In this document: positions 15,664 through 24,291 of the stretch, piece by piece
How positions within the stretch are numbered: the stretch's first letter is position 1
Layout of the letters: the number at the start of each line of letters is the position of its first letter
NCBI GenBank assembly: GCA_002238425.1
Contig: MPMJ01000020.1
Location: 1 to 52,687, forward strand
Reading direction: 5' to 3'
Length of the DNA stretch: 52,687 nt
Origin: SAR202 cluster bacterium bin16
GTDB lineage: Bacteria; Chloroflexota; Dehalococcoidia; Lucifugimonadales; Australimonadaceae
Position numbers and translations under genes: made by a program
The notes under the pieces: model-generated
What the model saw: only the letters and a program-made list of their open reading frames with translations
What the model was told of the DNA's origin: nothing
Database searches by the model: none

Positions 15664-16899
15664 TCACGAAGCGTCCGGATCCTCCTCGTACGGGACCACG
15701 CAGGTTACGGCCGTACCGCGCCCCGACTGGCCTGAAGACACCTCGAGCGTCCCTCCCATCTGCTCGGCGTCCGTTTCCATACTCGTGAACCCACGGCCGT
15801 GCTCAGCGTAATCGGACGGCAGGCCGATGCCGTCGTCGGATATCGACATGCGGAGGGCGTTGTCCTTGAAGTCGAGCGTGATGGTGACCTTGCTGGCCGA
15901 CGCGTGCCGGAGCGCGTTCGCCAGTGCGTTATGCGCGATGGCGAAGAGCAGCCCGCGGGTCACCGTGGAGAGCGGAGGTTCCTCGCCGGAGCACACCACT
16001 TCGGTGGGGATCGAGGTGATGTTGGTGAACGTCGCCGCATGCGCCTCGAGCACCGTGCCGAGTTCCCTGCCTCTGAATATAAGGTCGATGTCTATGGGGT
16101 GCCTGAGTTCCCACATCGTGGACCTCGACAACTCATGCATCGCACGGAGCCGCGCGACCTGCTCCCGGTTCGACGGGTCCTCGGCGGCTATCGCCGATTC
16201 GATGCCGAGCCTGAGCACGTACGCGGACTGGGCGATGGTGTCATGGATGATCTGCGAGAGCTGAAGCCGTTCCATCTGGAGCTGGCGTTCCCGCTCCTGC
16301 TCCCGCACCCGTTCAACGGCTTCCAGTCTCCTGACACGTTCGAACCCGGCGATCAGGGTGACCACTACCACCACTCCATACATAGCGGTGATCCTCGCGA
16401 TCAGCACCTTCTCTTCCTTCGCAGCTACATCGAGCCCCTCTCCGGTCGTCAGGGCCACGACGCCGTAAAGGACGGCAGTCATCGTTACCCACGCAAAGCT
16501 GATCCTGAAAGAAGAGAAGACGGCGGCGAACATGCCCAGGGCCGGGTAATACAGCAGGAAGCATAACGTCCCCAGCTCTCCACCAACGGCAGTGCCCCCC
16601 GTGATGAGGACCACGTCCATCGCACTCAGAACGAGCAGACTCTGCCACCGCACGTTCCTGCCGGTCCGCACCAGGAAGTGGACGTAGGCGTTGTAGGACA
16701 TCGCAAGCAGAGCGAGGAGGGAATAGGAGACCTGGATGGCAAGCGTATAGTCCGGCCGGTAAGCCATCAGGACCAGGGCGACGGCCAGGATCAACCAGCG
16801 CCCCCACACGGAAACCGCTGCCGCATGACGCAGGCCTGCGGGATCGGTCCATTCGGCGATTCCAGCGCGATGTGGAGAGGAGTCGGTTTGCGTGTTCAT
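15664..16899 (-). CDS. membrane sensor histidine kinase (HisKA_3-like)
   Basis: The 411-residue protein has about six membrane segments (residues 32-190) and a coiled-coil linker. The dimerisation/phosphoacceptor motif is LSQIIHDTIAQSAYVLRLG with His219. The ATPase domain has an N box (HNALANALRHASASKV), a G1 box (SDDGIGLP) and a G2 box (GRGFTSM). The HDxxxQ layout belongs to NarX/DesK-type kinases, which pair with LuxR-type response regulators. No response regulator is encoded in the window, so the partner is elsewhere. There is no periplasmic sensor domain; the signal is probably membrane-borne. Confidence 0.88.
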   Translation of the reverse strand: MNTQTDSSPHRAGIAEWTDPAGLRHAAAVSVWGRWLILAVALVLMAYRPDYTLAIQVSYSLLALLAMSYNAYVHFLVRTGRNVRWQSLLVLSAMDVVLITGGTAVGGELGTLCFLLYYPALGMFAAVFSSFRISFAWVTMTAVLYGVVALTTGEGLDVAAKEEKVLIARITAMYGVVVVVTLIAGFERVRRLEAVERVREQERERQLQMERLQLSQIIHDTIAQSAYVLRLGIESAIAAEDPSNREQVARLRAMHELSRSTMWELRHPIDIDLIFRGRELGTVLEAHAATFTNITSIPTEVVCSGEEPPLSTVTRGLLFAIAHNALANALRHASASKVTITLDFKDNALRMSISDDGIGLPSDYAEHGRGFTSMETDAEQMGGTLEVSSGQSGRGTAVTCVVPYEEDPDAS

Positions 16900-17023
16900 G
16901 AATCAGAACGGCCTCGGGTTGCAGGGTTCGCCCGGGTGCGCGGATGCTCTGCCATTTTCATGGCCCAAGGATACTGGTACGGAAGCACGAGAGAATCTAT
17001 GGACGAGGCCGTTCCCAACACAC

Positions 17024-17704
17024 TCACACACTCAACAGGAGCGGCCTGACCTCGCTGACGTGCGCAACATGATGGTCGGGCGGTTCGATGCCGTCCGGCC
17101 ACGACTGTCCTTTCACCACCCACGCGGTCGAGAGCCCCACGCCCTTCGCGCCGACCATGTCCGCAGCCACGTCGTCACCGACGAAGAGTACGTCGCGGCC
17201 CGGCGATTCGCCCAGGCAATCCAGCGCCGCGTGGAATACTTCGGAGTGAGGCTTGCGATGGCCCACCTCCTCCGAGACCGTGACGCACCGGGTCAGTCCC
17301 TCCAGTCCACGTGACCTGATGGTCGCGTGCTGCCCCGACGATGGCCCGTTGGTGACGATTCCCCACGGCACGCCTGCGGCGTTCAGGTCGAGCAGCAGCG
17401 CAAGCACGTCATCGTCCCGGGGTGTGACGGAGCGCGACTCCCTCAGATACCACACGGCCAGTTCATCGTGCGAAAGCCCGATGCCCGGCCACTCGGCAAG
17501 GGTGCGCGCCATCAGTCGCTCCCTCCCAGCCAGGCCTTTTTCGTCGAATGCAGCGAACTTCGCTGCAGCGTCCTCTGCGGTCGTGGCGTCGCGCACGGCG
17601 GGCCAGGTCTCGTGCAGCAGGCGGCCGGTCGCGCGGATGGCCGCGTCGCGGTCCCAGAGCGTGTTGTCGAGGTCAAAGAACGCGGCGGTGTACAGGGGTG
17701 GCAT
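17024..17704 (-). CDS. HAD-superfamily hydrolase
   Basis: The 226-residue protein starts MPPLYTAAFFDLDNTLWD; motif I is DLDNT with the nucleophilic Asp. Motif II is IVTNGPSS, the motif III Lys is in GHRKPHSEVF, and motif IV is FVGDDVAADMVGA. An all-alpha cap lies between motifs I and II, as in subfamily IA phosphatases. The ATG at 17704 has GAGGAG before it; the longer frame to 17815 overlaps the previous gene and is not supported. It is the last gene of the inositol-phosphate-synthase operon, 16 bases after another HAD gene. A phosphatase acting on a sugar or inositol phosphate is plausible by context only. Confidence 0.85.
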   Translation of the reverse strand: MPPLYTAAFFDLDNTLWDRDAAIRATGRLLHETWPAVRDATTAEDAAAKFAAFDEKGLAGRERLMARTLAEWPGIGLSHDELAVWYLRESRSVTPRDDDVLALLLDLNAAGVPWGIVTNGPSSGQHATIRSRGLEGLTRCVTVSEEVGHRKPHSEVFHAALDCLGESPGRDVLFVGDDVAADMVGAKGVGLSTAWVVKGQSWPDGIEPPDHHVAHVSEVRPLLLSV

Positions 17705-17720
17705 CAGGTGACTCCTCGAT

Positions 17721-18413
17721 TCATTGCGCCTGTCCCATTCCGTCGATCCCGAGCAGTGCAGGCAGCAAGGCCATGTCGGTGAACCGCACAACTCCCCTCG
17801 CGTCGGCGACGTCACTGGCCGGACTCGCCTCGTATGCCAGCACCCTCATCCCGGCTGCCAAGGCTGCCTGAACCCCTGCATCGCTGTCCTCGATGACCAT
17901 GCACTCCGGCGGAGCGAATCCCATCGTCTCCGCGGCATGGAGGAACACATCCGGATGGGGCTTGCCGCGCGCCACCATTGCGGCGCTGAACATCCGCCCT
18001 TCGAACCAATGGTAGAGACCGGTGAGCCTCAGCCGCTGCGCTATCGCGTCAGGAGAACCGTTCGAACCCACACAGATGGCGGTCCCCGAAGCGGCGACCG
18101 CGCGCACTGCGTCAGCGACACCAGGGATGGCCGGCAATCCATCTTCGGCAGCGACTCTCTCGGCCTCCTCGAACAGGCTCACGACGTCGTCTGGCAACCG
18201 CACGCCCCAATGCGCCAGCACCGTATCGTGGATCTGACCATTGGAGATACCGTGAAAGCGCCCCTGTACCTCGTCCAACCCCAGTTGCAGGCCACAGTGC
18301 GCGAGGACGCGCTGCATAGCTCGAGAGGTCATGGGCTCACTGTCGACCAGCACGCCGTCACAATCGAAGATGACGAGTTGGGGAGGGGTCGAGGTTTCGG
18401 TCTTGTCAGTCAT
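17721..18413 (-). CDS. HAD-IA hydrolase, beta-phosphoglucomutase-like
   Basis: The 230-residue protein carries LVIFDCDGVLVDSEP (motif I DxD), a helical cap, SNGSPDAIAQRL, GKPHPDVFLHAAETMG (Lys) and CMVIEDSDAGVQAALAAGM (motif IV). This arrangement is typical of beta-phosphoglucomutase and small sugar-phosphate phosphatases. It follows the nucleotidyltransferase gene by 21 bases and precedes a second HAD gene by 16, so all are likely co-transcribed. Phosphatase and mutase cannot be separated by sequence alone. Confidence 0.87.
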   Translation of the reverse strand: MTDKTETSTPPQLVIFDCDGVLVDSEPMTSRAMQRVLAHCGLQLGLDEVQGRFHGISNGQIHDTVLAHWGVRLPDDVVSLFEEAERVAAEDGLPAIPGVADAVRAVAASGTAICVGSNGSPDAIAQRLRLTGLYHWFEGRMFSAAMVARGKPHPDVFLHAAETMGFAPPECMVIEDSDAGVQAALAAGMRVLAYEASPASDVADARGVVRFTDMALLPALLGIDGMGQAQ

Positions 18414-18434
18414 TCGATTCCCAACATAACGGGA

Positions 18435-19067
18435 TTATTGTAAGGCTTCCTCGCCGCTACCTCCGAATCGGGCAGAGCGAGCCCATGGCATGATTGCGAT
18501 ACGAGGCCAGGCCTGCTTCCAGCGGTCGGCCTTCTCCTGGTACTGCAACGGCAAGTCATGCACATAGTTGGGGCGGACGACCATCGCGAAGACGTCGTCG
18601 AAACCGAACGGGGCGTACACGTCGTAGCCACTTGCCGCCTTGCGCAGTCCATGGGCAGAGCATCGAGTGAGGAAGCCGTCGATGCCCTCGCGGGTACTGA
18701 GCAACGGCTCCTGGGGAACGCCGAATTTCTCGGGATACCAGAGGTGTACACGGGCCTGATTGCGGACCTGCACGTCAGCATCCAGGTCTGCGAAGGCCGC
18801 CGCGCAACGCCGGATAACCCGGTCCTCCCCTTCCCAACTGAGGTCGCTGAGGTCGCAATAGAAGATGTCGTAGTCGGTGATGCCGTGGGACAGGGGCAGC
18901 CCGCTGATGTGGTTCCAGACGGTCTGACAGAGGCACCCGGCGGCGACATAGCAGTCCGGCAGTCCCAGTTCCACCAACCGGTCCGTCAGAGCACGGATAG
19001 TCTCATTCGCGATAACGATGTCTACGAACAGGGCACGGAGGTCCCTGTCGCCTGTCGAAATCTCCAT
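18435..19067 (-). CDS. nucleotidyltransferase family protein (PF06042-like)
   Basis: The 210-residue protein shows YVAAGCLCQTVWNHISG and ITDYDIFYCDLSDLSWEGED, the nucleotidyltransferase core with paired acidic residues. NQARVHLWYPEKFG and YAPFGFDDVFAMVVRPN are typical of the NTP_transf_6 family, whose substrates are unknown. The ATG at 19067 lies two bases after the synthase stop, which implies tight coupling. A longer open frame upstream is an antisense-like shadow of the synthase gene. Being next to inositol-phosphate synthase it could activate or modify an inositol compound; that is inference. Confidence 0.82.
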   Translation of the reverse strand: MEISTGDRDLRALFVDIVIANETIRALTDRLVELGLPDCYVAAGCLCQTVWNHISGLPLSHGITDYDIFYCDLSDLSWEGEDRVIRRCAAAFADLDADVQVRNQARVHLWYPEKFGVPQEPLLSTREGIDGFLTRCSAHGLRKAASGYDVYAPFGFDDVFAMVVRPNYVHDLPLQYQEKADRWKQAWPRIAIMPWARSARFGGSGEEALQ

Positions 19068-19069
19068 CT

Positions 19070-20590
<1,521 letters not shown>

Positions 20591-20626
20591 GGTAGGCAAC
20601 CTACCGATAAAATCGTTAGTTGTCAA
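20591..20626 (-). promoter_or_regulatory. leaderless promoter with inverted repeat for the synthase operon
   Basis: On the minus strand TTGACA (20626-20621), a 17-base spacer and TAGGTT (20603-20598) form a strong promoter. It places the transcript start at or next to the ATG at 20590, so the mRNA is probably leaderless. A perfect inverted repeat, GGTAGGTTGCCTACC (20605-20591), covers the -10 and the start point and could be an operator. Confidence 0.7.
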
Positions 20627-20660
20627 GCCAAATTCTTTGCATTATCAGTGCCCCACGCAT

Positions 20661-20687
20661 GGTAGAATCGTGGCAGGGGTTTCTACC
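20661..20687 (+). promoter_or_regulatory. inverted repeat upstream of vapBC
   Basis: GGTAGAA (20661-20667) and TTCTACC (20681-20687) are perfect 7-base arms 13 bases apart, 14 bases before the vapB start. TAGAAT inside the left arm could be a -10. This is the position expected for a toxin-antitoxin operator. Confidence 0.5.
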
Positions 20688-20701
20688 CTGAGGGCGTTCC
20701 G

Positions 20702-20959
20702 ATGAGCTTGAACATCAAGAACGAAGAGACCTGCAGGCTGGCGGGTGAGTTGGCCCAACTCACCAACGACACCATGACCGGCGCGATAACGGTCGCGCTC
20801 CGGGAGCGGCTGGAGCGCGAGAGGCACCAGCGCAGCGCCGAGGAGCGGCTCCGGAAGATTCGCGCCGTGGCGGAGCGGTACGCAGCGCTGTTCCCCGATA
20901 GCGGGCCCCCGATAGACCACGCCGAACTGCTCTACGATGAGCGGGGGCTGCCGAAGTGA
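20702..20959 (+). CDS. vapB: VapB-type antitoxin
   Basis: The 85-residue protein starts MSLNIKNEETCRLAGELAQL, followed by TNDTMTGAITVALRERLERE. This is the pattern of the Rv0623-like VapB antitoxins, with an N-terminal DNA-binding segment. The C-terminal AALFPDSGPPIDHAELLYDE is the usual toxin-binding part. Its stop overlaps the toxin start. It is divergent from the inositol operon, with 111 bases between. Confidence 0.88.
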   Translation: MSLNIKNEETCRLAGELAQLTNDTMTGAITVALRERLERERHQRSAEERLRKIRAVAERYAALFPDSGPPIDHAELLYDERGLPK

Positions 20960-21354
20960 TCGTCGATACGTCGGCGGTGGTCGCCATCTTGTTCCGCGAA
21001 AGCGATGCGGTGCGGTATGAAGAGGCGTTAGCTGATGCTGCACACTGCCGGATGTCGGTCGTCAGCTTTGTGGAGGCGGCTATGGTCATTGAGAGTAGAG
21101 ATGGGCCCGCAAGGGGAGAGTCCCTTGACGTTCTCATAGAAGCCTCAAGTATCGAACTGGCCCCGGTGACTGTCGAGCACGCATACGCCGCGCGGCAGGC
21201 ATGGCGGCGCTTCGGCAAGGGCAACCACCCTGCGGGGCTCAACTTCGGCGACTGCTTCGCCTACGCACTGGCGGAGACCAGCGGCGAGTCCCTGCTGTTC
21301 AAGGGCGAAGACTTCGCCCTCACGGACATCGAAGACGCACTCGCTCAACGGTAG
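20956..21354 (+). CDS. vapC: VapC-type PIN ribonuclease toxin
   Basis: The 132-residue protein starts at GTG (20956), overlapping the antitoxin stop by four bases. Acidic active-site residues are in MIVDTSAVVAI, SVVSFVEAAMV, GLNFGDCFAYALA and GEDFALTDI. This is the classic VapC layout with FGDCFAYALA. It is an RNA-cleaving toxin whose target cannot be told here. It is followed 34 bases later by the Rieske oxygenase gene. Confidence 0.9.
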   Translation: MIVDTSAVVAILFRESDAVRYEEALADAAHCRMSVVSFVEAAMVIESRDGPARGESLDVLIEASSIELAPVTVEHAYAARQAWRRFGKGNHPAGLNFGDCFAYALAETSGESLLFKGEDFALTDIEDALAQR

Positions 21355-21388
21355 AGCCAGCACGGTGTGAGTTCGGTATCATCTCCCC

Positions 21389-22687
21389 ATGCTGAGCGTC
21401 GAGGACAACGAACTCCTGACCCGCGTCGGCAGGGGCCAGCCGATGGGCAACCTGCTCCGACGCTTCTGGCACCCCGTACTGCTGTCGAGCGAGTTGCCGA
21501 GGCCCGACTGTCCTCCCGTGCGAGTGCGGCTCATGGGCGAGCGCCTCGTGGCGTTCCGCGACACGAATGGCCGCGTGGGCTTGCTGGCCGAGGCTTGCCC
21601 TCACAGGCGAGCGAGCCTCTTCTTCGGGCGCAACGAGGAGGACGGCCTGCGCTGCATCTACCACGGATGGAAATACGACATCGACGGCCAGTGCGTCGAC
21701 ATGCCCAGCGAACCCGCGGGCAGCAACTTCGCTTCCAAGGTGCGAACGACGAGCTACCCGTGCCGCGAAACGAACGGGGTCGTCTTCGCCTACCTCGGCC
21801 CGCCGGAGCTGCAACCGGAACTGCCGGGCATCGAGTGGATCGGGCTGCCGGAGGGCCACGTCTACGTGACCAAGCGGTACGAGTTCGCGAACTGGGTGCA
21901 GGGGCTAGAGGGCGGCATCGATTCCTGCCATTCCAACTACCTGCACACCACGGTTCCGGCGTTCCGACGGACGGACGGGTTCTTCGACAGCCTGCGCTCC
22001 AGGCTCCAGTTCGATTCGAGACTGGTCGAGTACTTCATCAGTGACCTCTCTCCCCGTTTCTACCTCCGCGACACCGACTACGGGGTGATGATCGGGACGC
22101 AGCGCGACGCCGAAGAGGACAGCTTCTACTGGCGCATCACGCACTGGCTGCTCCCGCACGCGAACATCTTCGGCGGCGTGCGGGCAGACGGCGAGACTCG
22201 CCTAGGCAGAGGACTCATCTGGTCTGCGGTCGACGACTACACCACCGCCGTCTTCTCGGTCAGTTGGGCGCTGGAATCGCCCCTGACGGAAAGTGAGCGT
22301 GACGCCTGCGAGGCGTTCAGCGGGGCCGTCGTTCCGGGAACCTTCATGCCGGTGCAGACGATGGCCAACGACTACCTGATAGACCGGGAGCGCCAGGCGA
22401 CGGAGACGTTCACCGGCATCGAGTCGCTCCAGGCGCAGGACCTCGCCGCACAGGAGGGCATGGGGAGCATCGTCGACAGGACGGAGGAGCACCTCGGCTC
22501 GTCCGACTCCGCCATCATCCGCGTGCGCCGGGCCCTGATCCGCGCAGCCAGAGACCTCATGGAAGGCACGGAGCCCCCGCAGGCGGCCCGCCCCGCCTCC
22601 TACAAGCTCCGCACCGTAGACCTCATCAGGCCGCGCGCCGAAGGCTTCGACGGAGAGGCCATCGAGGAGCTCTGCAAGCTGGGGTGA
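21389..22687 (+). CDS. Rieske ring-hydroxylating oxygenase, alpha subunit
   Basis: The 432-residue protein has a Rieske [2Fe-2S] motif, Cys70-x-His72 and Cys89-x2-His92 (ACPHRRASL, RCIYHGWKYD). The mononuclear iron site is GIDSCHSNYLHT (D-x2-H-x4-H). It belongs to the phthalate 4,5-dioxygenase-like group of single-component alpha subunits and needs a reductase, which is not encoded nearby. It would hydroxylate or demethylate an aromatic or cyclic compound. There is no ribosome site before the ATG, but TATCAT lies six bases upstream, which suggests a leaderless transcript. It opens the catabolic region of the window. Confidence 0.9.
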   Translation: MLSVEDNELLTRVGRGQPMGNLLRRFWHPVLLSSELPRPDCPPVRVRLMGERLVAFRDTNGRVGLLAEACPHRRASLFFGRNEEDGLRCIYHGWKYDIDGQCVDMPSEPAGSNFASKVRTTSYPCRETNGVVFAYLGPPELQPELPGIEWIGLPEGHVYVTKRYEFANWVQGLEGGIDSCHSNYLHTTVPAFRRTDGFFDSLRSRLQFDSRLVEYFISDLSPRFYLRDTDYGVMIGTQRDAEEDSFYWRITHWLLPHANIFGGVRADGETRLGRGLIWSAVDDYTTAVFSVSWALESPLTESERDACEAFSGAVVPGTFMPVQTMANDYLIDRERQATETFTGIESLQAQDLAAQEGMGSIVDRTEEHLGSSDSAIIRVRRALIRAARDLMEGTEPPQAARPASYKLRTVDLIRPRAEGFDGEAIEELCKLG

Positions 22688-22688
22688 A

Positions 22689-22868
22689 ATGCGAGACCGG
22701 CAGTTGATCAACTCCATCCACAATGCGGGATACGTTGACTGGTACAGGCACGGGAGTCCTAGCGCGATACGCGCCCTCATCCTTCGCGTCCAGGCGTTCG
22801 ACCAGGATGCGAAGTCCTTCCTCTACGATGTCAGTGGACTGAGCGCCCTCGACTCCCTGGTGCAGTAG
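22689..22868 (+). CDS. small hypothetical protein behind the Rieske gene, 59 aa
   Basis: The frame begins one base after the oxygenase stop codon and encodes MRDRQLINSIHNAGYVDWYR, later AFDQDAKSFLYDVSGL, ending at a TAG at 22866. The even soluble composition, lack of Arg/Pro bias and tight coupling (GGGGTGAAATG) support a real gene. No family is recognised. It could assist the oxygenase or be a fragment of a regulator. Confidence 0.5.
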   Translation: MRDRQLINSIHNAGYVDWYRHGSPSAIRALILRVQAFDQDAKSFLYDVSGLSALDSLVQ

Positions 22869-22886
22869 GCTGTTCGCCCTCAACTG

Positions 22887-23145
22887 TGACACCCGCCCCT
22901 TCCCCCATCATCCCCTGCCCGCGTACGCTGTTCCCATGAGCGGAGCGACGGACCCACACGGCAGCCCAACCCCCACCGGCGGGGTGAACAGAAATGAGCT
23001 GAAATGAACAGTTCTGAGCAGGGAATGAGCCGCGGATGAGCGGTTTTGAGCAGTTGAACAGCTCATCCGGAAGGCCCTTTCCAGAGGTGATTCCGGCCGG
23101 GTGAGCTGAAATGAACAGCATTTCCCCCTGAAACCTTCGCAGGCG
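22887..23145 (+). ncRNA. intergenic element with promoter motif and 10-nt repeats (copy A)
   Basis: TGACAC (22887), GCCCCTT and TACGCT (22924-22929, 31-base spacer) open the element. After 55 bases an array of about eight units of roughly 10 bases follows (TGAACAGAAA, TGAGCTGAAA, TGAACAGTTC and so on, from 22985). The array ends in a hairpin of the unit and its inverse (23047-23065), then CAGAGGTG (23082-23089), two more units (23102) and CTTCGCAGGCG. It aligns without gaps to copy B in reverse (48254 down to 48039). It occupies most of the 410-base gap between a small ORF and the bicupin gene. RNA or DNA function is not established. Confidence 0.5.
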
Positions 23146-23211
23146 CCCCACCAGCCCGGTCCGGTCCAGCCTGCCCATCGATGTTGATCCCCGGGCGGGG
23201 GGCACTCCCCA

Positions 23212-23240
23212 TTGACACCCCACCTCACGACACCTAGCCT
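23212..23240 (+). promoter_or_regulatory. promoter of the bicupin/molybdopterin enzyme operon
   Basis: TTGACA at 23212-23217 and TAGCCT at 23235-23240 are exactly 17 bases apart. The transcript would begin about 32 bases before the ATG at 23279, which has CGGAGGAA as its ribosome site. Confidence 0.68.
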
Positions 23241-23278
23241 CACGCGCAGGCGTCCACACAGACGCACCGGAGGAACGG

Positions 23279-24289
23279 ATGGCCACAACAGCAGGGATCG
23301 TGCCGGAGGAGCTGGCGCAGTTGACGCCGGATGAATTGTACGCGCTCTACATGGAGAAGCAGGTGAACTTCGGGCGCGCCGCGCTCGCGCTCGACAAGCG
23401 CAGGCGGCTGGGGCGCATCCACGTCCCCGCCGAGGAGGCCGACGTGCCGAACGCCGGGCCGAACCAGCGCATGATCGTGGGGCCGGAGCTCGGCTTCAAC
23501 GTCCACAACCTGCACGTCTTCACCTCGGGGCGCGCAGGCGGCTCGGAGCGCTACCACACCCACGGCGACGCGCTGAAGTACTACGTGAAGGGCGGCGGCC
23601 AGGAGCTCATCGAGGACGTCCGGTTCGACGTGAAGGGCGGCGATTTCTGCCACGTCCCGGCTAACATCTGGCACGGCACCGAGAACCCGCACCCGGAGCC
23701 GCTCGTCTTCCTCGCCGCGCAGCAGTTCCCCGGCACCTACCGGCAGGTGCCGACGCCGTTCGTCCACTTCACTGCGCCCCACAAGGCCCCCGAGGTGAGC
23801 GACCTCTCGGACGAGGAACTGGGCAAGCTGGAGCCCTGGCCCCTCTACCTCCGTTACCTGGAGGAGCAGATGGCGTTCGGGCGCGTCGCGCTGGAGATGC
23901 AGCGCAGGCGCGAGCAGAAGCGCCTCCACGTCTCGGCGGAGGAGGCGCCCATCATGGAGTGGGGCCCCGGCAGGCACCACATCATGTCGCCGGAGCTCGG
24001 CTTCGACATCTACTCGTTCCAACTGTTCATGGAGAACGTCCCCGCGCACACGGAGAACGGCGCCCCCCAGACCTCCGGCGACGCCGTCCGCTACTACATC
24101 AGCGGCGAGGGCGTCGAGGTCATCGGCGAGGAGCGCGTCCGCGTCCGCGCAGGCGACTTCACCTGCATCCCCGCCGGAACGCGTAGCGAGACGACCAACC
24201 CGCACGACGAGGACCTGCGCTTCATCAGCTGGCAGCAGATTCCGGGCACGTACGTGCAGGTGCACATACCGGTGTTGCCGGTGGAGTAA
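23279..24289 (+). CDS. double-cupin protein, gentisate-dioxygenase-like fold
   Basis: The 336-residue protein consists of two related cupin halves, each led by a helical piece (LYALYMEKQVNFGRAALAL, LYLRYLEEQMAFGRVALEM). Each has a barrel with PELGFNVHNLHVF or PELGFDIYSFQLF. The first half carries metal-type ligands in RYHTHGDALKYYV and NIWHGTENPH; the second keeps only part (VPAHTENG, GTRSETTNPH). It may be a metal-dependent oxygenase or a binding protein, with the first half the likelier active site. It is followed two bases later by a molybdopterin oxidoreductase gene. Confidence 0.8.
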   Translation: MATTAGIVPEELAQLTPDELYALYMEKQVNFGRAALALDKRRRLGRIHVPAEEADVPNAGPNQRMIVGPELGFNVHNLHVFTSGRAGGSERYHTHGDALKYYVKGGGQELIEDVRFDVKGGDFCHVPANIWHGTENPHPEPLVFLAAQQFPGTYRQVPTPFVHFTAPHKAPEVSDLSDEELGKLEPWPLYLRYLEEQMAFGRVALEMQRRREQKRLHVSAEEAPIMEWGPGRHHIMSPELGFDIYSFQLFMENVPAHTENGAPQTSGDAVRYYISGEGVEVIGEERVRVRAGDFTCIPAGTRSETTNPHDEDLRFISWQQIPGTYVQVHIPVLPVE

Positions 24290-24291
24290 CC

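Noticed and set aside
20591..20626. Upstream TTG start for the inositol-phosphate synthase (12 extra residues)
   Set aside because: That TTG is part of a perfect TTGACA -35 box with a 17-base spacer to TAGGTT; the ATG at 20590 fits a leaderless transcript.
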